64,000 nt of DNA from Burkholderia pyrrocinia. Lineage in GTDB: Bacteria > Pseudomonadota > Gammaproteobacteria > Burkholderiales > Burkholderiaceae. The notes beneath the pieces were generated by a model. The model was not told the origin of the DNA, made no database searches, and saw nothing but the letters and a program-made list of their open reading frames with translations. Every line of letters starts with the position of its first letter. Position 1 is the stretch's first letter. Positions 27,516 to 37,059 of the stretch are shown one piece after another. A program made the translations under genes and the position numbers. The stretch is from contig NZ_CP094460.1 of the NCBI RefSeq assembly GCF_022809715.1, forward strand, positions 930,001 through 994,000, read 5' to 3'.

Positions 27516-27548
27516 CTGTACTCTTTTTTGAAGTGAACAGGTGTACAC
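27516..27548. promoter_or_regulatory. CTGTACTC / GTGTACAC direct repeat between mocR and the molybdoenzyme
   Basis: CTGTACTC (27516-27523) and GTGTACAC (27541-27548) are spaced 25 bases apart in the same orientation, around a T-run. MocR/PdxR-type regulators bind direct repeats about two helical turns apart, so this is a candidate operator for both divergent genes. Confidence 0.5.
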
Positions 27549-27606
27549 ACAGCCGCACGGGTGCCGCGCGTACTCTGCACCCATCGACCCCGACACCTGC
27601 TGCACC

Positions 27607-29931
27607 ATGAAAAAGAAATCCGCCACCGCGCGCATCGAACCGTACACCCACCCGGCCGCCGGCTGGGGCGCGCTGAAAGCCGTCACGATCAACCTGATCA
27701 AGGAAAAGGTCGCCGGCGGCAACTACCGCACGCTGCTGCGCCAGAACCAGCCGGACGGCTTCGACTGCCCCGGCTGCGCGTGGCCCGACCGCCAGCACGC
27801 ATCGACGTTCGAATTCTGCGAGAACGGCGTGAAGGCGGTGGCCGCCGAAGCGACGAGCAAGCGCGTGACGCCCGAATTCTTCGCCGCGCATACCGTCACC
27901 GAGCTGCTCGAACAGTCGGATTTCGAACTCGAACAGCACGGCCGGCTCACCGACCCGATGGCGTACGACGCGCAGACCGACCGCTACGTGCCGATCGCGT
28001 GGGACGACGCGTTCGCACTGATCGCGCGCCACCTGCGCGCACTGCCCGACCCGAACCAGGCCGCGTTCTACACGTCCGGCCGCGCGAGCAACGAAGCGGC
28101 GTTCCTGTACCAGCTGCTCGTGCGGCGGTACGGCACGAACAACTTCCCCGACTGCTCGAACATGTGCCACGAGGCGACGAGCCGCGGGCTGCCCGCGTCG
28201 GTCGGCGTCGGCAAGGGCACCGTCACGCTCGACGATTTCGAGCACGCGGACACGCTGCTGATCTTCGGCCAGAACCCTGCGACCAACCATCCGCGGATGA
28301 TGGGCGAACTGCGCGAGTGCGCGAAGCGCGGCGCGACGATCGTGTCGATCAATCCGTTGAAGGAACGCGGCCTCGAACGTTTCGCCGATCCGCAAAGCCC
28401 GCTCGAGATGCTGACGATGTCGGGCACAAAGATCGCATCGACGTTCGTCCAGCCGACGATCGGCGGCGATTTCGCGCTGATCAAGGGGATGGCGAAACGC
28501 GTGCTCGAACTCGACGACGCCGCGCGCGCCACCGGTGTGCCGCGCGTGCTCGACACCGCGTTCATCGGCGAGCACACGGCCGGCTTCGACGCGTTCGCCG
28601 ACGATCTGCGCAACGAAAGCTGGTCCGCGCTGACGGCTGAAAGCGGCGTGCCGTACGAGCAGATCGACGGCCTTGCACAGCTCTATGCGCGCAGCGAGCG
28701 CGTGATCGCGACGTGGGGCATGGGCATCACGCAGCACAAGCATTCGGTCGCGACCGTGCAGATGCTGACGAACCTGATGCTGATGCGCGGCAACATCGGC
28801 CGCCCCGGCGCCGGCCTGTGCCCGGTGCGCGGCCACTCGAACGTGCAGGGCAACCGCACGGTCGGCATCGAGGAAAAGCCGTCACAGGCGTTCCTCGACC
28901 GGCTCGGCCACGTGTTCGATTTCGAACCGCCGCGCCACCACGGCTACGACGTCGTCGAGACGATCGAGGGGATGCTCGAAGGCCGCGTGAAGGTGCTGAT
29001 CGGCCTCGGCGGCAACTTCGCGATGGCGACGCCCGACACGCCGCGCACGTGGGAAGGCATGCGCCGCTGCGACCTGTCGGTGCACATCACGACGAAACTG
29101 AACCGCAGCCACCTGATCCACGGCCGCGACGCGCTGATCCTGCCGACGCTCGGCCGCACCGAGATCGACCTGCAGGACAACGTCGCGCAAGGCGTGACGG
29201 TCGAGGATTCGATGAGCATGGTCCACGTGTCGTACGGGATGAACAAGCCGGCGTCGCCGAACCTGATGTCGGAGCCCGCGATCGTCGCGCATATGGGCCA
29301 CGCGCTGTTCGGCAGCGGCAAGATCGACTGGCTCGCGTACAAGGACGATTACGCGAAGATCCGCGACGCGATCGAGGCAACGCTCGACGACTTCTACGAC
29401 TACAACACGCGCATCGCGCGGCCGGGCGGCTTCCACCTGCGCGTCGCATCGCGCGACCGCGAATGGCTCACGCCGACGGCCAAGGCGAACTTCATCGCGC
29501 ACGCGCTGCCGACCGACACGCCGATCCAGCGCGCCCGCGCGCTGCACGGCGAACGCCTGATGACGCTGATGACGACGCGCTCGCACGACCAGTACAACAC
29601 GACCGTCTACGGGCTCGACGACCGCTATCGCGGCGTGTTCGGCCAGCGCCGCGTGGTGTTCGCCAACCGCGACGATCTCGCGATGCTCGGCCTGAAGGCC
29701 GGCGAATGGGTCGACATGGAAACCGTGTGGCACGACGGCATCGAGCGGCGCGCGGACGGCTTCCTGCTCGTCGAGTACGACATCCCGCGCGGCTGCATCG
29801 GCGCGTACTACCCGGAAACCAACCCGCTCGTGCCGCTCGACAGCGTCGGCGACGTGTGCAACACGCCGACGTCGAAGTCGGTGCCCGTGCTGCTGCATCG
29901 CGCGGCCGCGCCGGCATCGACCGCCGCCTGA
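27607..29931 (+). CDS. FdhF/YdeP-family molybdopterin oxidoreductase
   Basis: 774 residues from ATG 27607, near YdeP (about 760). Cys54, Cys57 and Cys71 (FDCPGCAWPD...FEFCENG) mark the N-terminal cluster region. NMCHEATSRGLP supplies Cys187, where formate dehydrogenase H has selenocysteine. Molybdopterin-guanine dinucleotide-binding stretches include LLIFGQNPATNHPRM, WGMGITQHKHS and RGNIGRPGAGLCPVRGHSNVQGNRT. The YdeP group is linked to acid resistance in enteric bacteria; the electron partner is unknown. It is divergent from mocR and followed 12 bases later by a bestrophin gene, probably one operon. Confidence 0.93.
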   Translation: MKKKSATARIEPYTHPAAGWGALKAVTINLIKEKVAGGNYRTLLRQNQPDGFDCPGCAWPDRQHASTFEFCENGVKAVAAEATSKRVTPEFFAAHTVTELLEQSDFELEQHGRLTDPMAYDAQTDRYVPIAWDDAFALIARHLRALPDPNQAAFYTSGRASNEAAFLYQLLVRRYGTNNFPDCSNMCHEATSRGLPASVGVGKGTVTLDDFEHADTLLIFGQNPATNHPRMMGELRECAKRGATIVSINPLKERGLERFADPQSPLEMLTMSGTKIASTFVQPTIGGDFALIKGMAKRVLELDDAARATGVPRVLDTAFIGEHTAGFDAFADDLRNESWSALTAESGVPYEQIDGLAQLYARSERVIATWGMGITQHKHSVATVQMLTNLMLMRGNIGRPGAGLCPVRGHSNVQGNRTVGIEEKPSQAFLDRLGHVFDFEPPRHHGYDVVETIEGMLEGRVKVLIGLGGNFAMATPDTPRTWEGMRRCDLSVHITTKLNRSHLIHGRDALILPTLGRTEIDLQDNVAQGVTVEDSMSMVHVSYGMNKPASPNLMSEPAIVAHMGHALFGSGKIDWLAYKDDYAKIRDAIEATLDDFYDYNTRIARPGGFHLRVASRDREWLTPTAKANFIAHALPTDTPIQRARALHGERLMTLMTTRSHDQYNTTVYGLDDRYRGVFGQRRVVFANRDDLAMLGLKAGEWVDMETVWHDGIERRADGFLLVEYDIPRGCIGAYYPETNPLVPLDSVGDVCNTPTSKSVPVLLHRAAAPASTAA

Positions 29932-29943
29932 CGGAGCCCGACG

Positions 29944-30864
29944 ATGATCGTTCGTCCGCGCGAGCACTGGCTGCGGATGCTGCTCGTCTGGAACGGCTCG
30001 GTGCTGCCGACCATCCTGCCGCAGCTCGTGCTGACGCTCGCGATCAGCCTCGTCGCGGTGTGGGGCGGCGGCCGCGTGCTCGGCGAGAAAGTGCCGCTGA
30101 ACCCGACGCCGTTCACGCTGATCGGCCTGACGCTGGCCATCTTCGCGGGCTTTCGCAACAACGCAAGCTACGACCGCTACCGCGAGGCGCGGCAACTGTG
30201 GGGCGGCGTGCTGACCGCCACGCGCACGCTGGTGTCGCAGGCGCTCTGCTACGGCGCGGTCGATAAGGATGACGATGCGCGGCGCGCGTTCGTGCGGACG
30301 GTCGTCGCGTTCGTCTATGCGCTCAAGCATCAACTGCGCGGCACCGATCCGGCCGCGGACCTGCGCGCGCTGCTCGACAGCGGCACCTATGCGCACGTCG
30401 CCGCCGCGCGGTTCCGCCCGATCGCGATCGTGCACGGGCTGCGCGAAGCGTTCGCCGCGCGCGCCGATGCGGGCCGCCTCGCCGACACGCGCCTGTGGAT
30501 GCTCGACGCGCGCCTCGACGAGCTCGTCGCGATGGTGAGCGGCTGCGAGCGCATCGCGTCGACGCCGATCCCGTTTTCGTACGACGTGCTGCTGCACCGG
30601 ACCATCTATGCGTACTGCGTGCTGCTGCCGTTCGGCCTGGTCGACTCGATCGGCGCGGCGACGCCGTTCGTCACCGTGTTCGTCGCGTATACGCTGATCG
30701 CGCTCGATGCGATCGCGCATGCGATCGCCGAGCCGTTCGGCGACGGGCCGAACCATCTCGCACTCGATGCGATCACGCGGCAGATCGAACGTACGCTGCT
30801 CGAGCTGAACCGCGAGCCGCTGCCGGCGGAAGTGACGCCCGGCCGGTCCTATCGGCTCACCTGA
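29944..30864 (+). CDS. Bestrophin-family membrane protein
   Basis: 306 residues, the length of bacterial bestrophins. The features are the N-terminal VRPREHWLRMLLVWNGSVLP, the paired hydrophobic stretches after it, FTLIGLTLAIFAGFRNNASYDRYREARQLWGG (family core), and C-terminal DAIAHAIAEPFGDGPNHLALDAITRQIE. It probably forms an anion or cation channel in the inner membrane. It lies 12 bases after the molybdoenzyme stop with CGGAG before its ATG, so it is cotranscribed. Confidence 0.92.
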   Translation: MIVRPREHWLRMLLVWNGSVLPTILPQLVLTLAISLVAVWGGGRVLGEKVPLNPTPFTLIGLTLAIFAGFRNNASYDRYREARQLWGGVLTATRTLVSQALCYGAVDKDDDARRAFVRTVVAFVYALKHQLRGTDPAADLRALLDSGTYAHVAAARFRPIAIVHGLREAFAARADAGRLADTRLWMLDARLDELVAMVSGCERIASTPIPFSYDVLLHRTIYAYCVLLPFGLVDSIGAATPFVTVFVAYTLIALDAIAHAIAEPFGDGPNHLALDAITRQIERTLLELNREPLPAEVTPGRSYRLT

Positions 30865-30886
30865 CCCACCGCCCGCGCCGCGCCGC

Positions 30887-32935
30887 TCAGCCGTGGCGCG
30901 CGCGCAGGAAGCCGCCGTGCGCGGCAGCTGCATCGGCAATGCGCCGCAGCAACACGATGCCGCGCAGCAACGCGTACGTATCGTCACCGCCGCGAGCGGC
31001 CACGCGCCGCCGCAGCACACGGGCCGCCGCGTCGCAGGTCCGGTCGAGCTGCGCGAATTCCCAGCGCGCGACCCGTCCACGCACCACGGTCGCCGCACGG
31101 CGCACGGCCGGCTCGCGCGCCGCCAGTTCGGCGAGCGACAGCAGGCTGTCGCCGATTCCCCAGATCGCCAGCAGGTCGCGCATGTCGCGCTCGATCAGCG
31201 TCTGCGGCAGGCTGCCCGCGAACCCGAGTTCGCGCGCGAGACGGTCGGCCGTGCGGCTCAACCACGTGCTCGCGGACCACGCACTCGGGTCGCGCGCAAT
31301 GGCGGCCAGATCGCGGCGCACCGCGCGATGCAGGCGCCGCCGGCTGGTGCCGGGATCGCCCGGAAACACGAGCGCGAACACCAGCGCGCCGAACGCGATC
31401 CCGAGCAGCGTCGAGACGGCGTCATTCAGGAACGCGGCGTCGCCGATGCGCGCCGTATTGTCCGGCGACGTGAAATTCCAGAAGAAGATCGAAAACGCGC
31501 TGCCCATCGCGGCCGTGCGCGGATGACGCATCGCGATGCCGGTGCCGATCAGGAACACGCCGAGGATGTAGGCCAGCATCTCGAAGCCCGACACCGCGGG
31601 CAGCAGGATGAAATTGCAGACGACGCCCGCGACGGCCGCGCACGCCGAGCCCTTCAGGAAGCCGACGACTGCACGCACCGAGTTCGGGCGGGTCGAGAAC
31701 AATGCGCCGACCACCGCCGTGATCGCGACGAAACCGGCGCCCGACGGCCACGCGGTGACGATCCAGAGCGCCGACGCGGCCAGCACCGCGACGAACGCGC
31801 GGATGCCGTTGTGCCAGGCGAGCACCGCATCGTGATGGAACGCATAGCGCACGCGCGTCGGCGGCGGCTCCGACCGATCGAGCCGCGCCTGGCTCGCGAA
31901 CGCGTGGTCGAAGCCCGCGAGCAGCGCCGCCAGCCGGTCGAGCATCAGCAAGCGCGACGTGTCGGGGCCGGCCGACCCGGCGGCCTCCGAGCGCAGCGCG
32001 TCGTTCACGCGCGAGCGCAACGCCGCCATCTCGCGCCCCAGGTCGCCTGACGCGCCCGGCTCGCGCGATGCGGCGACGCCGTCGAGCAAGCGTGCCGCAT
32101 CGTCCACCAGCGGGTCCGGCGCATCGCCGCCGCGCGCGCCATGTTCGCGAATCGCCTGCCCCGCCGCCTGCGCGGTCAGCACACCCAGCGCCGCGGCACG
32201 CAGATGGCCGATCGCGTTGCGCACCGGCGGTGCGCCGGCGGCCGCGTATTCGGCCGCCGTATCGAGTTCGAGCGCGTCCGCGAACAGCCGGTGTACCGCT
32301 GCGCCGTTCGGCTCGCGGCGCAGCGCGCCCGCGCCGACGGCAACCGCGCGATCGAGATAGCGCGCGAGCCGCGTGCGCACGTCCGTCAGCGGCGCGCCCG
32401 GCGCGAAGATCGTTTCGAACGCCGCGCCGCACAGGATGCCGATCACCACGTACAGGAAACGCGCGATCGCGATGTCGAACGCATGCAGCGGCGCGGACGC
32501 CGCGTCCATCGCGATGATCGCGGCCGTGTAACCCGCGAGCACCGCCGCATACGCACGGAAATTCCTTTGGAACGTCGCGACGCCCGCGCACAGGCCGATC
32601 CACGCGGCGAGCGCCGTCAGGAACAACTCGGGCGTCTGCGCAAATGCGCCGGTCAGCGCGAGCGCGACGGCCGCGCCGATCGCGGTGCCGAGAATCCGGT
32701 ACTGACTCTTCGACAGCCCCATCCCGCGGCTGCCCTGCGCGACGATCCACACGGTCGACGCGGCCCATTTCGGGTCGTCGAGGTTCATCCGGAATGCAAT
32801 GTAGAGCGCGAGCAACGACGCGGCCGTATTGCGCAGCGCGAACGCGACGGCACCGGGCGGCAGCGTCGGACGCGCGTCGCGCAGCGCGGCCCGGACGGCC
32901 GCGAGCGGCGGCAGGCTGGGGAAAGCGAATTTCAT
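30887..32935 (-). CDS. FUSC-family inner-membrane efflux protein (YccS/AaeB type)
   Basis: 682 residues from ATG 32935; an upstream start at 32968 adds 11 residues. Two hydrophobic blocks of about six TM segments each (about 20-170 and 370-510) flank cytoplasmic domains, the layout of AaeB/FusC aromatic-acid pumps. PKWAASTVWIVAQGSRGMGLSKSQYRILGTAIGAAVALAL is the N-terminal FUSC signature. There is no membrane-fusion partner gene nearby. It is divergent from a LysR gene. Confidence 0.92.
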   Translation of the reverse strand: MKFAFPSLPPLAAVRAALRDARPTLPPGAVAFALRNTAASLLALYIAFRMNLDDPKWAASTVWIVAQGSRGMGLSKSQYRILGTAIGAAVALALTGAFAQTPELFLTALAAWIGLCAGVATFQRNFRAYAAVLAGYTAAIIAMDAASAPLHAFDIAIARFLYVVIGILCGAAFETIFAPGAPLTDVRTRLARYLDRAVAVGAGALRREPNGAAVHRLFADALELDTAAEYAAAGAPPVRNAIGHLRAAALGVLTAQAAGQAIREHGARGGDAPDPLVDDAARLLDGVAASREPGASGDLGREMAALRSRVNDALRSEAAGSAGPDTSRLLMLDRLAALLAGFDHAFASQARLDRSEPPPTRVRYAFHHDAVLAWHNGIRAFVAVLAASALWIVTAWPSGAGFVAITAVVGALFSTRPNSVRAVVGFLKGSACAAVAGVVCNFILLPAVSGFEMLAYILGVFLIGTGIAMRHPRTAAMGSAFSIFFWNFTSPDNTARIGDAAFLNDAVSTLLGIAFGALVFALVFPGDPGTSRRRLHRAVRRDLAAIARDPSAWSASTWLSRTADRLARELGFAGSLPQTLIERDMRDLLAIWGIGDSLLSLAELAAREPAVRRAATVVRGRVARWEFAQLDRTCDAAARVLRRRVAARGGDDTYALLRGIVLLRRIADAAAAHGGFLRARHG

Positions 32936-33081
32936 TCGGCGAGCATACGGTCGCGCGCAGCCCGCCACTACGGGGCGCCGACAGGATGCGTTATTGCGCC
33001 GCGCAGGATAATCGGCGCGACACGAAGCGATCCGGCGCGCGACGGTAAGATGCCCACTGACCGAACACTGAAACGAGCCGT

Positions 33082-33984
33082 ATGGACTTCGAGAGCATCC
33101 GGATATTCTTGCGCGTGGTGGAACGCGGCAACTTCACCGCCGCCGCCACGCAACTCGACATGCCGCTCAGCCGCGTGAGCCGCAAGGTCAGGCAGCTCGA
33201 GGACGATCTCGGCGTCCAGCTGCTGTACCGCACCACGCGCCGCGTGTCCGTCACCGAAGCCGGGCGCGACTACTACGAGCGTTGCCTGCGCGCCGAGGAC
33301 ATCCTGCTCGATGCGGACCGCCAGGCCCGCGCGCTGCGCACGGAGCCCGAAGGGACGCTGCGCGTGCTGGTGCCCTACTCGATCGGCCTGTTCGAGCTGG
33401 AGCCGGCGCTCGCCGAGTTTCACCGGCGTTACCCGCTGGTCCAGCTCGTGCTGATCTACGACAACAGCGCGCTCGACCTCGTCGAACACGGCTTCGACGT
33501 CGCGCTGCGCGCGGGCGTGCTGAACGATTCCGGCTATATCGCGCGCTCGCTCGGCTGGTCACATGCGAAGCTCGCCGCAAGCCCCGCCTATCTCGATCGC
33601 GCCGGCCGACCGCAAACGCCGCAGGATCTCGTCGAACACGACATCCTGTTCGTCGGCCGCGACACGCCTGGCCTGACGCTGCGGCTCACCAACGCGGCCG
33701 GCGACGTGGCCGACGTGCCGGTGCGGCCCGTGCTGATCTCGAACGAATCGGTCACGGTGCTGCGCCAGGCCGCGAGCGGCGGCGGCATCGCGCTGATCTC
33801 CACGCATTACACCGCGCGGCGGCTCGCGAAGAACGAACTCGAAATCGTGCTGCCCGACTGGCACCGCACCGACGACATCGAGCTTCACGTGCTCTACCCG
33901 CGGCGCGCGACGCTCGACAGCAAGGTGCGCGCGTTCGTCGAGTTCCTGACGGAAGTCTTCACCGCGTGGCGGACCGTGCCTTGA
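33082..33984 (+). CDS. LysR-family regulator divergent from the FUSC pump
   Basis: 300 residues. The HTH spans 1-60 (DFESIRIFLRVVERGNFTAAATQLDMPLSRVSRKVRQLEDDLGVQLLYRTTRRVSVTEAG), followed by an effector domain of the CrgA-like group. The 146-base divergent gap suggests that it regulates the FUSC pump. Confidence 0.93.
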   Translation: MDFESIRIFLRVVERGNFTAAATQLDMPLSRVSRKVRQLEDDLGVQLLYRTTRRVSVTEAGRDYYERCLRAEDILLDADRQARALRTEPEGTLRVLVPYSIGLFELEPALAEFHRRYPLVQLVLIYDNSALDLVEHGFDVALRAGVLNDSGYIARSLGWSHAKLAASPAYLDRAGRPQTPQDLVEHDILFVGRDTPGLTLRLTNAAGDVADVPVRPVLISNESVTVLRQAASGGGIALISTHYTARRLAKNELEIVLPDWHRTDDIELHVLYPRRATLDSKVRAFVEFLTEVFTAWRTVP

Positions 33985-34035
33985 CCGGCAATCGATGTGT
34001 CACATTCGGATTATTGCGGCACACGAAAGGATTTA

Positions 34036-34089
34036 ATGAGCGCGCGAGCGTTGATCGTCGTTCGACGCATCGTTAGCCTGTGCCGATGA
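34036..34089 (+). CDS. Possible 17-residue leader peptide ahead of the DHA2 exporter
   Basis: ATG 34036 follows AAAGGA by 5 bases and encodes MSARALIVVRRIVSLCR. A 7-bp stem (CGACGCG 34134-34140 with CGCGTCG 34146-34152) lies 45 bases after its stop. It is alone in a 375-base gap before the exporter. The evidence is only the ribosome site and the stem, so this may be chance. Confidence 0.25.
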   Translation: MSARALIVVRRIVSLCR

Positions 34090-34359
34090 AAAACGACCAC
34101 AGCCGCTACGGCAGCCACGTGCCAACTGCCCGCCGACGCGTCACGCGCGTCGCGCCTTCCTGACCGGCTATATCCCGCCTCCCGGAGCCCGCCACGGCTT
34201 CGTCGATCCGTTTGAACGCTTGAACCGCGCGCGGTGCGTATCGGTTCCGTTCGTCCCGTTCGTCCATTTCGCGGCTCGTCCCGCGCAGGCGCCGCACGCG
34301 CGTGCGCAACGGTCGGCGTGCGCGCCGCGCCAGGCGCCCCTCCATCACGCAGGAACACC

Positions 34360-35919
34360 ATGTCATCTCCGTCCTCCCCGGGCCCGTTGTCGGGCGGCCG
34401 GCTCGCGATCGGCACGATCGCGGTATCGCTCGCCATGTTCATGAACGTGCTCGACTCGTCGATCGCGAACGTCGCGATTCCGACGATTTCCGGCGATCTC
34501 GGCGTGTCGGTCGACGAAGGCACGTGGGTGATCACGATCTTCGCGGCCGCGAACGCGGTGTCGATTCCGCTGACGGGCTGGCTCACGCAGCGCTTCGGCC
34601 AGGTGCGCCTGTTCATCACGTCGATCCTGCTGTTCGTGTTCGCGTCGTGGCTGTGCGGGATCGCACCGAACCTGCCGACGCTGCTCGCCGCGCGGATTTT
34701 GCAGGGCGCGGTCGCGGGGCCGCTCGCGCCGCTGTCGCAGGCGCTGCTGCTCGGCGCGTGGCCGCGGCAGAAATCGTCGAGCGCGCTCGCACTGTGGTCG
34801 ATGACGGCGCTCGTCGGCCCGATCGCGGGGCCGTCGCTCGGCGGCTGGATCACGTACGACTACAACTGGTCGTGGATCTTCTACATCAACATCCCGGTCG
34901 GCTTCTTCGCGGCGGCCGTCACGTGGATCGTGTTCCGCGATCGGGAATCGGCCACGCGCCGCATGCCGATCGACACGGTCGGCCTGCTGCTGCTCGTGCT
35001 GTGGGTCGCGTCGCTGCAGATCATGCTCGACAAGGGCAAGGACCTCGACTGGTTCAACTCGCCCGTCGTCGTCGCACTGGGCATCGTCGCGCTGATCGGC
35101 TTCGCGTTCTTCCTCGTGTGGGAGCTGACCGAGAAGAATCCGATCGTCGACCTGCGGCTCTTCACGCAGCGCAATTTCGCGGGCGGCACGATCGCGATCT
35201 CGGTGGCCTACGGGATGTTCTTCGGCACGCTGGTGCTGCTGCCGCAGTGGATGCAGGGCTATCTCGGCTACCGCGCGGTCGATTCGGGGCTCGCCACCGC
35301 GCCGCTCGGGATCTTCGCGATCCTGCTCACGCCGGTCATGGGGCGCCTGCTGCCGCGCACCGATCCGCGCTACATCGCGACGCTCGCGTTCATCGGCTTC
35401 GCGGTCGTCTTCATGATGCGCACCACGTTCTACACCGATGTCTCCCACTGGGACCTCGTGCTGCCGACGCTGCTGCAAGGCATTCCGATGGCGATGTTCT
35501 TCGTGCCGCTGACGTCGATCATCCTGTCCGGGCTGCCGCCGGAAAAGATCCCGGCCGCGGCCGGCCTGTCGAATTTCGGCCGCACGTTCTGCGGCGCGGT
35601 GGGCACGTCGCTGATCGGCAATGCGTGGAACGACCGCACGATCCTGCATCATGTGCGGCTCACCGAACAGGCGAGCGTCACCAACCCGATCTTCGCGCAG
35701 CAGGTCGGCGCGACGCGCTCGCTGCTGCACCTGAGCCCCGATTCCGCACTCGCGTTCTTCAACGCATCGGTCGATTCGCAGGCAGCCGTGATGGGGTTGA
35801 ACGACATCTTCTACGTGTCGGCGATCATCTTCATCGCGATCATTCCGCTGATCTGGATCACGAAACCGTCGCGCTCGGGCGGCGGCGATGCCGATGCGGC
35901 GGCGGCCGGCGCGCATTGA
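34360..35919 (+). CDS. DHA2-family MFS exporter, EmrB-like
   Basis: 519 residues from ATG 34360 (AGGA 5 bases upstream). Fourteen TM segments are predicted: TM1 LAIGTIAVSLAMFMNVLDSSIANVAIPTISGDLGVS and motif C-like GPIAGPSLGGWITYDYNWSWIFYINIPVGF, both characteristic of EmrB. EmrB normally works with an EmrA membrane-fusion protein and an outer-membrane channel; no such genes are beside it, so it is an orphan or pairs with distant partners. The upstream 375-base gap holds the possible leader peptide. Confidence 0.94.
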   Translation: MSSPSSPGPLSGGRLAIGTIAVSLAMFMNVLDSSIANVAIPTISGDLGVSVDEGTWVITIFAAANAVSIPLTGWLTQRFGQVRLFITSILLFVFASWLCGIAPNLPTLLAARILQGAVAGPLAPLSQALLLGAWPRQKSSSALALWSMTALVGPIAGPSLGGWITYDYNWSWIFYINIPVGFFAAAVTWIVFRDRESATRRMPIDTVGLLLLVLWVASLQIMLDKGKDLDWFNSPVVVALGIVALIGFAFFLVWELTEKNPIVDLRLFTQRNFAGGTIAISVAYGMFFGTLVLLPQWMQGYLGYRAVDSGLATAPLGIFAILLTPVMGRLLPRTDPRYIATLAFIGFAVVFMMRTTFYTDVSHWDLVLPTLLQGIPMAMFFVPLTSIILSGLPPEKIPAAAGLSNFGRTFCGAVGTSLIGNAWNDRTILHHVRLTEQASVTNPIFAQQVGATRSLLHLSPDSALAFFNASVDSQAAVMGLNDIFYVSAIIFIAIIPLIWITKPSRSGGGDADAAAAGAH

Positions 35920-36188
35920 TTCGCGGCGGCCGGGCCCCGCGCCGCAAACCGCAGACGTAATAAAGACTTGCAATCGATACAGGCCGACACGTCAACAACC
36001 GGTGCCCGCTCCGCGTTTTCTCATCAAGCGCCCACGATTCGGACGCGCAACGACAGGAGAAAACACCGTGCGAGCCCTTCGCGATCGGCGCCACGCCGTG
36101 CCAGCACGCGCATCCGCGCCGCGAAGAGGTCAACCGGCGTCTCGCAAACCAGAATCGCCGCATCCATCACGAAGTGAAGGAAGGCGAG

Positions 36189-36347
36189 ATGTCGCACGCA
36201 CAGGCCGCGCGCCTGCACCGTGACGACCGCAAGATCCGCCGGGAAGAGCGGGACATGGCCGCGCAGGATCACGGCCACATTACGAAGAGCGAACAGCGCG
36301 TGCTGAACCGGCAGGAAAATGCGGTCAGCAACAAGATCGGCCAGTAA
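36189..36347 (+). pseudogene. C-terminal remnant of a small secreted Lys/Arg/Gln-rich protein
   Basis: From ATG 36189 the frame encodes 52 charged helical residues (MSHAQAARLHRDDRKIRREE onward, ending NRQENAVSNKIGQ). The same frame stays open upstream, with related sequence (EEVNRRLANQNRRIHHEVKEGE at about 36123-36188), but no start or signal peptide is in that frame. A good ribosome site (CAGGAG, GTG 36068) starts a different frame. This looks like a gene that lost its signal peptide or acquired a frameshift. Alternatively a short cytoplasmic protein is made from 36189. Confidence 0.5.
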
Positions 36348-36386
36348 GCGACCACAACAAGCGCCCAAGCGCCATCGCCTGAAACG

Positions 36387-36422
36387 CCCGCTGCCGCCGT
36401 GCGGCAGCGGGTGCTTGTTGTA
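36387..36422 (+). terminator. 11-bp hairpin terminator
   Basis: CCCGCTGCCGC (36387-36397) pairs with GCGGCAGCGGG (36401-36411), loop CGT, followed by TGCTTGTTGTAT. It ends the small remnant gene. Confidence 0.7.
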
Positions 36423-36595
36423 TCGAATCGTTTCAACGTGCCATCCGCGTCAAATGCCGCGGGTATACTCCGTCGTCAGCCGCTCGCCGTATCGACCGTC
36501 AAAAACGGCCCGATTCCGGGCGGTTTCGTCGCGAAGCTTCGCGTTTCGCCTCCCCCGCGCCCCAGCCTCGACACGAGACACTCGACGATCCGACC

Positions 36596-36928
36596 ATGAA
36601 ACGATTCCTGCTGCTCCTCCCCGCCGCCCTGCTCGCCGCCTGCGGTTCCGCCCCTTCGTCCAACTCGGCCGCATCCGGCGCAGCGCCGATGATCTACGTG
36701 TCGTCGCAACGTCCGGCCCACGCGATCGCCAACTGCCTCGACAGCCGCCTGTCGGGCACCGAGCAGTCGCAGCACAACGGCGTGACCGACATTGCCGTCG
36801 GCTCGAATGCGTACTTCGTCACGCTGACGCCGTCGGGCAACGGCTCGGTCGTCAAGGTCGTGCGCGGCTCGGGCAGCGAGCCGCCCGAGGAAGCGATGCG
36901 CTTCGCGATCGCGCGCTGCGTGATCTGA
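36596..36928 (+). CDS. Small putative lipoprotein
   Basis: 110 residues with a clear lipoprotein signal (MKRFLLLLPAALLAACG; lipobox LAAC). The mature part has two Cys (NCLDSRL and ARCVI) and a compact beta pattern (GVTDIAVGSNAYFVTLTP, GSVVKVVRGS). It is a single gene with no clue to function; the next gene downstream is a peptide-binding protein 131 bases away on the same strand. Confidence 0.8.
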   Translation: MKRFLLLLPAALLAACGSAPSSNSAASGAAPMIYVSSQRPAHAIANCLDSRLSGTEQSQHNGVTDIAVGSNAYFVTLTPSGNGSVVKVVRGSGSEPPEEAMRFAIARCVI

Positions 36929-37059
36929 TCCGACACCTGCCTGCGCCGGGCGCCCGCCCGGCCCGTTCCCGCGCGCCACCGCGCGCGCATCGAATATTTT
37001 CATCCGGGCAGCCGTCGATGAGAGAATCGCACCCACGATTCCCTTTCAACGGAGCCCGC

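Noticed and set aside
28882..31098. 738-codon minus-strand open frame across the molybdoenzyme and bestrophin genes
   Set aside because: It crosses three real genes and their boundaries; composition is an antisense artefact.
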